A stretch of DNA of 26,921 nt, from positions 1 through 26,921 of the forward strand of contig JAEYRK010000068.1 in NCBI GenBank assembly GCA_023435645.1, given 5' to 3'. Position 1 is the first letter of the stretch. Each line of letters opens with the position of its first letter. The DNA is from Bacillota bacterium. GTDB lineage: Bacteria > Bacillota > Clostridia > Lachnospirales > Lachnospiraceae. The notes beneath the pieces are model-generated. The model was not told the origin of the DNA. It worked only from the letters and a program-made list of their open reading frames with translations, and searched no databases. This document shows positions 23,259-26,921 of this stretch, piece after piece. The translations under genes were made by a program, and so were the position numbers.

Positions 23259-23576
23259 TTAATTTGTCAACGCATCAAGGACAGCGGCCTTGATTATGCT
23301 ACTCCACATACCATTATCGTGGTTTATAATTGTTATAGCAGTAATCATATGATCCTTTACGGTTACTTCTACCGTAGCTTTAACGATACTTCCATCGGCA
23401 CTTCCGCTATAAGTACCGTCCTCTACGGTACTCAGGTTAAGGCTGGAGAAGTCGATATGACTGAAGCTTTCCAGCTTCTTATTTATAACATTGTAACCAA
23501 TGATAACTGTGATAGCAATTATGGCAGTGACGACTAAGGCAGTAATCAGACATCCTTTTTTCCTGTTAATACTCAA
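23259..23576 (-). CDS. Membrane-anchored FMN_bind-type protein lacking the flavin-attachment segment
   Basis: A 105-residue protein starting at a TTG (23576), six bases after GGAGGT, 4-bp overlap with the flavodoxin gene. Basic N-terminus (NRKKG), one membrane helix at about 9-28, a linker, then the start of an FMN_bind domain: VEDGTYSGSADGSIVKATVEVTVKDHMITAITIINHDNG. Family members continue for about 25-40 residues with the S/T-GAT motif whose threonine carries FMN, followed by a helix like SSxxIKxAVxxAL. Here NHDNG runs straight into WSSIIKAAVLDALTN, so the attachment segment is missing and the final helix is kept. It is either an in-frame deletion product or a non-flavinylated variant. Confidence 0.78.
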   Translation of the reverse strand: MSINRKKGCLITALVVTAIIAITVIIGYNVINKKLESFSHIDFSSLNLSTVEDGTYSGSADGSIVKATVEVTVKDHMITAITIINHDNGMWSSIIKAAVLDALTN

Positions 23577-24145
23577 CCTAATACCTCCGCCATACTTGTC
23601 GAAAGGTTCTGACCCTCCAACACATCCCGGACAATCGGATCCACATTTTTTTTCTCTGTGAAGTCCAGCGGATGGTCATAGCTTGCCAGCATACCCTTAA
23701 CATCCGCATCCGGATTCTTCATCCCCTTCAGCTGAAGCCTCTTAAGGGTCATCAAAAATCTGTAAAGACTGCTCAGTCTGGAATAATCAAAGCCACCTCT
23801 GAGATAGTAGAAATGAACCTTATCCTTTAGTTCACCTTTAAAATTGGAGGTCCGTAGTGTTTGCACTGTCTCCTCACGGGCCGGAGATGCTCCCACAGCG
23901 AAAACAATCAGCTTCTTCTCCATTAAAACATCATAATTTTTTGTAATAATCTTAACTCCACTGATACCGGAGGCATAAAGACCTGCTCCGTAGATAATGG
24001 TATCGTACTTCATCAGGTCCTTTACTGTAGTCTTCCCTCCCTCCAGCAGATCGCACTTTAGCTCTTCGGCTATCCACTGGGCATAATTCTTTGTAAATCC
24101 TGTTTTAGACCGGTATACAACCACCGGTTTACTGTTCTCAGACAT
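23573..24145 (-). CDS. Flavodoxin-domain protein (Flavodoxin_5/HemG-like)
   Basis: A 190-residue flavodoxin-like protein. The FMN phosphate loop is YRSKTGFTKNYAQWIAEEL (11-29), and the TIIYGAGLYASGISG segment (49-63) is the second flavin-binding loop of the Flavodoxin_5 family, which includes protoporphyrinogen oxidase HemG; FAVGASPAREE is the third. The family contains many small redox proteins of unknown role in clostridia, so HemG activity should not be assumed. It overlaps marR by 8 bp and the FMN_bind gene by 4 bp, hence one operon, presumably for redox control under MarR. Confidence 0.88.
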   Translation of the reverse strand: MSENSKPVVVYRSKTGFTKNYAQWIAEELKCDLLEGGKTTVKDLMKYDTIIYGAGLYASGISGVKIITKNYDVLMEKKLIVFAVGASPAREETVQTLRTSNFKGELKDKVHFYYLRGGFDYSRLSSLYRFLMTLKRLQLKGMKNPDADVKGMLASYDHPLDFTEKKNVDPIVRDVLEGQNLSTSMAEVLG

Positions 24146-24596
24146 AATCCTTCTCCATTTCCTCCAGATTGGATACTAATTTTAATAAGGTTTCAGAAGT
24201 GGTTTTAAGCTTACCGGGCTCTAAATTACCAAATAACCGTTCCATGAACTCCTGGCTTTTACTCGCAGTGGTCTGGTAGAATGCAAAGCATTCCGGTGTC
24301 AACTTTATCCTGAATTTCCTGGAATCCTGCTCATCCTTTCTCAGTTCAATAAAACCCTTCTTCTCAAGCTTTAGTATAAGCTGCTTTACATTCTGCCTTG
24401 AGGTACCCGCAGCCTCAGATAGCTCATTCAAGGTTGGTTCTCTGCCTTCCAGGATGCTAAGTACCAAGGTGATAAACCATTGCTTTGTTGTAATCTCTTT
24501 AAATAATGAGTCACCGATGGTCTGCAGTTTATTCGAGAGTAAGAATAAGAGGCCAAAAATTAGGTGCTCGTCATTAGTATTTGGTGGTATCATCAT
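24138..24596 (-). CDS. MarR-family transcriptional regulator
   Basis: A 152-residue winged-helix regulator. The central HTH is EPTLNELSEAAGTSRQNVKQLILKLEKKGFIELRKDEQDSRKFRIKLT (about 52-99), with the DxR wing reading DSRKFRI. ATG 24596 follows TAAGGAG by seven bases. It is the first gene of the operon with the flavodoxin and FMN_bind proteins. Two identical palindromes lie in its promoter, one over the -10, so it very probably represses its own operon. The signal may be redox- or flavin-related, which is a guess from the partner genes. Confidence 0.92.
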   Translation of the reverse strand: MMIPPNTNDEHLIFGLLFLLSNKLQTIGDSLFKEITTKQWFITLVLSILEGREPTLNELSEAAGTSRQNVKQLILKLEKKGFIELRKDEQDSRKFRIKLTPECFAFYQTTASKSQEFMERLFGNLEPGKLKTTSETLLKLVSNLEEMEKDYV

Positions 24597-24614
24597 GGGG
24601 ACTCTCCTTAATGA

Positions 24615-24648
24615 GTAATATATTACCTATTAATATGTAATATATTAC
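24615..24648. promoter_or_regulatory. Twin 12-bp palindromes, candidate MarR operators
   Basis: GTAATATATTAC occurs twice, at 24615-24626 and 24637-24648, both perfectly self-complementary, with centres 22 bp apart (two helical turns, same DNA face). The second covers the -10 of the marR promoter and the first lies just before the ribosome site. Confidence 0.8.
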
Positions 24649-24667
24649 GTATTTACCTAATTGTCAA
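24639..24667 (-). promoter_or_regulatory. Promoter of the marR-flavodoxin-FMN_bind operon
   Basis: Minus strand TTGACA (24667-24662), 17-base spacer, TATATT (24644-24639); near-consensus and overlapped by an operator-like palindrome. Confidence 0.82.
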
Positions 24668-24712
24668 TAGGGTATTGGAAAAAACGCTAATTATTTTAAC
24701 ATCGTAAATATA

Positions 24713-24787
24713 AAAGGGGGCCGTAGCAACCAAAGCTTGTTGTCGAAGAAAACCTTCCGTTCTCATTCCATCGCTTTGGTATGCTAC
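24713..24787 (-). terminator. Candidate terminator of the AraC-GGDEF gene
   Basis: On the minus strand, arms GTAGCATACCAAAGC (24787-24773) and GCTTTGGTTGCTAC (24736-24723), one bulged base, are followed by GGCCCCCTTTTA. The loop is about 36 nt. A smaller hairpin GAAGCT-TAGG-AGCTTC (24820-24835) lies between it and the gene. Confidence 0.55.
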
Positions 24788-24851
24788 AGCACCCATACGC
24801 TCATTATTATGCGAGATCCGAAGCTTAGGAGCTTCTCCCGTAATTCAAGGT

Positions 24852-25682
24852 TTACGCAATGACATAGAATTCCGAACTCCCCTTAGCATCCTCGATCGCC
24901 CGATTAAGATCTGCGTAGAGATTACTATAACGGAGGGTACTCCCTATAAGTCTGGTGCAGCCCACCCTCATTGCCACCGGTATTTTGTTCTGATTGTGTT
25001 CAATCGGCTCACCATTCTTAGCCAGAATCCTCTTAATCAGCGCTTCCGCTTCGTCAGTACTCTTAAGATCGGTGACAAGAGCAAATTCATCCCCTCCGAT
25101 CCGGAATAGAATACAGCTGTCATCGGAGAGGCTGTCTATTCTCCTAAGACACTCCAGAATCGCCTTATCTCCGGCATCAAAGCCGTAATTATCGTTAATC
25201 GGCTTCAGACAGATCATATCAAAGCATAGCACATAGCTGTCAGTACGGCTTTTCAGTAAATCATAAAGTTCGGACAAGTCAACATTTTTTCTACTCATAA
25301 TTTCGCCTCCATCATATTCAAACTGAATCCTCGGGAAGATCCCTGAGAATTTCCACTGTTTCTTGAAAGCGGAAGGGGTTGTACCCCAAACCTTTGAGAA
25401 GGCACGGGTAAATACCTCCGGAGAATTATATTGATATTTATAGGCAATCTCTGTTACGGACAGATCAGTATTCAGTAGGTCGTGGGCGGCGTGGGTCAGC
25501 CTCCGCTTGGAGACATACTCATATAGTCCATGATGAAATGCATACCGGAATAGCTTCTTTAAGCCTGACAGAGAGGAATAGCAGGCTTCAGCGACATCCT
25601 CCAGAGTGAATGCATTACACAGATTATCTTCAATATAATTGAGTGCATCCGTTAGTATGTAGAAATTCTTCAAAGGTTCCAC
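24852..25682 (-). CDS. AraC-type HTH fused to a GGDEF domain
   Basis: A 276-residue fusion. Residues about 10-108 form the double helix-turn-helix of AraC regulators (LEDVAEACYSSLSGLKKLFRYAF and VTEIAYKYQYNSPEVFTRAFSKVWGTTPSAFKK). A ~35-residue linker leads to a GGDEF domain (about 145-275) with GGDEF at 196-200 and NDNYGFDAGD at 163-172, but no RxxD product-inhibition site and FDMI in place of the usual FDID. It could make c-di-GMP or use the domain as a nucleotide sensor for DNA binding. The GTG at 25682 abuts AAGGAAG; the TTG at 25673 (after AAGGTGG) is an equally good start. No obvious neighbour target. Confidence 0.87.
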   Translation of the reverse strand: MEPLKNFYILTDALNYIEDNLCNAFTLEDVAEACYSSLSGLKKLFRYAFHHGLYEYVSKRRLTHAAHDLLNTDLSVTEIAYKYQYNSPEVFTRAFSKVWGTTPSAFKKQWKFSGIFPRIQFEYDGGEIMSRKNVDLSELYDLLKSRTDSYVLCFDMICLKPINDNYGFDAGDKAILECLRRIDSLSDDSCILFRIGGDEFALVTDLKSTDEAEALIKRILAKNGEPIEHNQNKIPVAMRVGCTRLIGSTLRYSNLYADLNRAIEDAKGSSEFYVIA

Positions 25683-25703
25683 CTTCCTTATGGATCAAAT
25701 ATA

Positions 25704-25726
25704 ACGGTACCGTATGATGACATCAT
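25704..25726. promoter_or_regulatory. Two abutting dyads upstream of the AraC-GGDEF gene
   Basis: ACGGTACCGT (25704-25713) is directly followed by ATGATG-A-CATCAT (25714-25726), both perfect, about 22 bases upstream of the AraC-GGDEF start. They could be operators for self-regulation. Confidence 0.4.
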
Positions 25727-25842
25727 AACACAACGGCAGTCCAATTGCTTGATGATTTGTATCCAAAATTTGCTCCTTCCATTAAATAAGACATAATATC
25801 CCGGAGATAGCCCGTCGGTGAAGCAGAATGGGTGTTCGGTGA

Positions 25843-25876
25843 TTGCTTGCAGAACCTGAGGAGAATATGATATACT
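25843..25876 (+). promoter_or_regulatory. Candidate promoter of the APH-like kinase gene
   Basis: Two overlapping readings: TTGCTT-17-TATGAT (25843-25871) or TTGCAG-18-TATACT (25847-25876). The transcript would carry a ~250-nt leader through the repeat tract. Confidence 0.45.
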
Positions 25877-25937
25877 AAGCAAGAGAAGGCATTATCGATT
25901 TGATTTGTTATAGGATCAACTTTATAAAGTTTAAGGG

Positions 25938-26080
25938 TATAAGAGTTTATGGGCATATGGGCATATGGGCGCAGGAATATAAGGATAAATAGGTATATGG
26001 ATTTTTGGATATATAGATATATGGTTGTATGGATACATAGGTATAAGGGTATAAGGGTATAAGGGTATAAGGGTATAAGG
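25938..26080. repeat. Short tandem repeat tract ending in five GTATAAGG units
   Basis: The 8-bp unit GTATAAGG is repeated five times without change at 26041-26080. The preceding ~100 bases are degenerate relatives built from ATATGG/GTATA words (GGGCATATGGGCATATGG, then GGATATATAGATATATGG). It fills much of the 445-bp gap 25683-26127 between the AraC-GGDEF gene and the kinase gene. Its + strand is low in C. Confidence 0.85.
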
Positions 26081-26127
26081 GTTTGAAGGGGAGGAAGAAG
26101 GGGATTATTTTAGGAGGACTGTGAAGG

Positions 26128-26921
26128 ATGAAGGATATTAGGAACTATCATACATTTACGAAGCTTGAGCCTGTGGAGAAGGGGTTTTCCAGTGAAAAGA
26201 AATATTATGTAGAAACGAAGGACGGACAGAAGCTTCTTTTACGGATAGCAGATATCTCCGAATATGATCGTAGAAAAATAGAGTTTCATATGCTGCAGCA
26301 GGTGGCTTCTCTGGGAATTCCCATGACTGAACCGGTGGATTTCGGGATATGTGAGAATGGGAAGAGTGTATACTCCCTGCTTACCTGGTGTGAGGGAGAG
26401 GATGCTCAGGAGGCTCTGCCTTTTCTTACAGAAACACAACAATATGTACTTGGACTGACTGCCGGTGAGCTGCTAAGGCGCATTCATTCCATTCCTGCTC
26501 CAATGGATCAGGAGGAATGGGGACAACGATATAGCCGCAAGGTAAATCATAAAATAGAGCAATACAAGGCCTGTGGGATAAGCATAGAAGGGGATGACCG
26601 GTTGATCGAGTATATCGAACAAAACCGTGCACTGCTCTATGGAAGACCTCAGTGCTTCCAGCATGGGGATTATCATGTGAGTAATATGATTATCTCCTCA
26701 GAGAATAAGCTATCCATTATAGATTTCAATCGTTCTGACTATGGAGACCCCTGGGAGGAATTTAACCGGATTGTCTGGAGTGCTGCAGTGAGTCCTTATT
26801 TTGCCACAGGGCAGCTGAACGGATATTTTGCTGGGAAGCCTCCTTTGGAGTTTTTTAAGCTGCTAGCGCTCTATATCAGCAGTAATACACTCTCCTCTAT
26901 ATACTGGTCCATTCCCTTTGG
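26128..26921 (+). CDS. APH/choline-kinase-fold phosphotransferase, 3' end cut by window
   Basis: About 264 residues are visible from the ATG at 26128, which follows TAGGAGG by ten bases; the frame stays open to the window edge. The N-terminal lobe has KKYYVETKDGQKLLLRIAD (ATP-binding Lys in LLLRI region), the catalytic loop is QHGDYHVSNM (about 179-188) and the metal-binding DFN is in IIDFNRSDYGDP. These are the signatures of the aminoglycoside phosphotransferase/kanamycin-kinase-like group, which in clostridia are mostly uncharacterised small-molecule kinases. Resistance should not be assumed. No linked gene suggests a substrate. Confidence 0.85.
   Translation, partial: MKDIRNYHTFTKLEPVEKGFSSEKKYYVETKDGQKLLLRIADISEYDRRKIEFHMLQQVASLGIPMTEPVDFGICENGKSVYSLLTWCEGEDAQEALPFLTETQQYVLGLTAGELLRRIHSIPAPMDQEEWGQRYSRKVNHKIEQYKACGISIEGDDRLIEYIEQNRALLYGRPQCFQHGDYHVSNMIISSENKLSIIDFNRSDYGDPWEEFNRIVWSAAVSPYFATGQLNGYFAGKPPLEFFKLLALYISSNTLSSIYWSIPF

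Noticed and set aside
23223..23537. Rightward 104-codon frame opposite the FMN_bind gene
   Set aside because: Starts inside the terminator, has no family features, and the opposite strand carries a recognisable domain coupled to an operon.
25950..26063. Small rightward frame through the tandem repeats (MGIWAYGRR...)
   Set aside because: Repetitive composition, no ribosome site, ends within the repeats.
25938..26080. CRISPR-like array
   Set aside because: The units are 8 bp with no spacers and no cas genes nearby.
26885..26914. Resemblance of AGTAATACACTC...CTATATACTGGTCC to the hairpin arm at 4843
   Set aside because: It is inside the kinase reading frame, is interrupted by an insertion and forms no hairpin; probably chance.
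26128..26921. Aminoglycoside-resistance gene
   Set aside because: Only the general APH fold is visible; such kinases are common in clostridia with unknown substrates.

Overview
The window reads as a low-GC, anaerobic Clostridia chromosome, most likely Lachnospiraceae. This is inferred from AT-rich codon use, strong AGGAGG ribosome sites with frequent GTG/TTG starts, the gene families present (QueT with an upstream preQ1-like leader, ECF sigma plus one-TM anti-sigma, AraC-GGDEF fusion, OFA-type MFS) and the absence of oxygen-dependent enzymes. No species can be named from sequence alone. There are no rRNA, tRNA, CRISPR or transposase genes.

Layout. (1) 1-2307: 5' part of a leftward queT-like vitamin/queuosine-precursor transporter with a candidate preQ1-I riboswitch, then a rightward ECF sigma/anti-sigma pair closed by a strong terminator. 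(2) 2381-10093: a leftward IclR regulator divergent from a seven-gene operon: a complete Liv/HAAT-type ABC importer (lipoprotein, two permeases, two ATPases) followed by a KDPG/KDPGal aldolase and a DgoK-type 2-keto-3-deoxy-sugar-acid kinase. A perfect 16-bp palindrome lies just downstream of the operon promoter. (3) 10133-20878: a DeoR regulator, then an RbsB/RbsA/RbsC-type ABC importer, methylthioribose kinase (MtnK), a class II aldolase, an iron alcohol dehydrogenase and an MtnA-like isomerase, a terminator, then an OFA-family MFS carrier. (4) 20982-26921: accessory genes: MerR regulator divergent from a CPBP membrane protease, an orphan holin-like protein, a marR-flavodoxin-FMN_bind operon, an AraC-GGDEF fusion protein, a stretch of short tandem repeats and the start of an APH-fold kinase.

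How the genes work together. Region 3 looks like a self-contained, oxygen-independent route for 5-methylthioribose and/or 5-deoxyribose (the 'DHAP shunt' / 5-deoxyribose disposal logic): import, 1-phosphorylation, aldose-ketose isomerisation, aldol cleavage to DHAP plus a C2 aldehyde, and reduction of that aldehyde to an alcohol. Region 2 looks like import of a 2-keto-3-deoxy sugar acid by a transporter class normally labelled 'branched-chain amino acid', then phosphorylation and cleavage to pyruvate and glyceraldehyde-3-phosphate. Both catabolic operons place a perfect long hairpin between the binding-protein gene and the rest of the transporter, which probably sets a high binding-protein to permease ratio. 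The most interesting points are the assigned substrate of the Liv-type transporter, the complete shunt with its own importer, and several unassigned regulatory or RNA elements.
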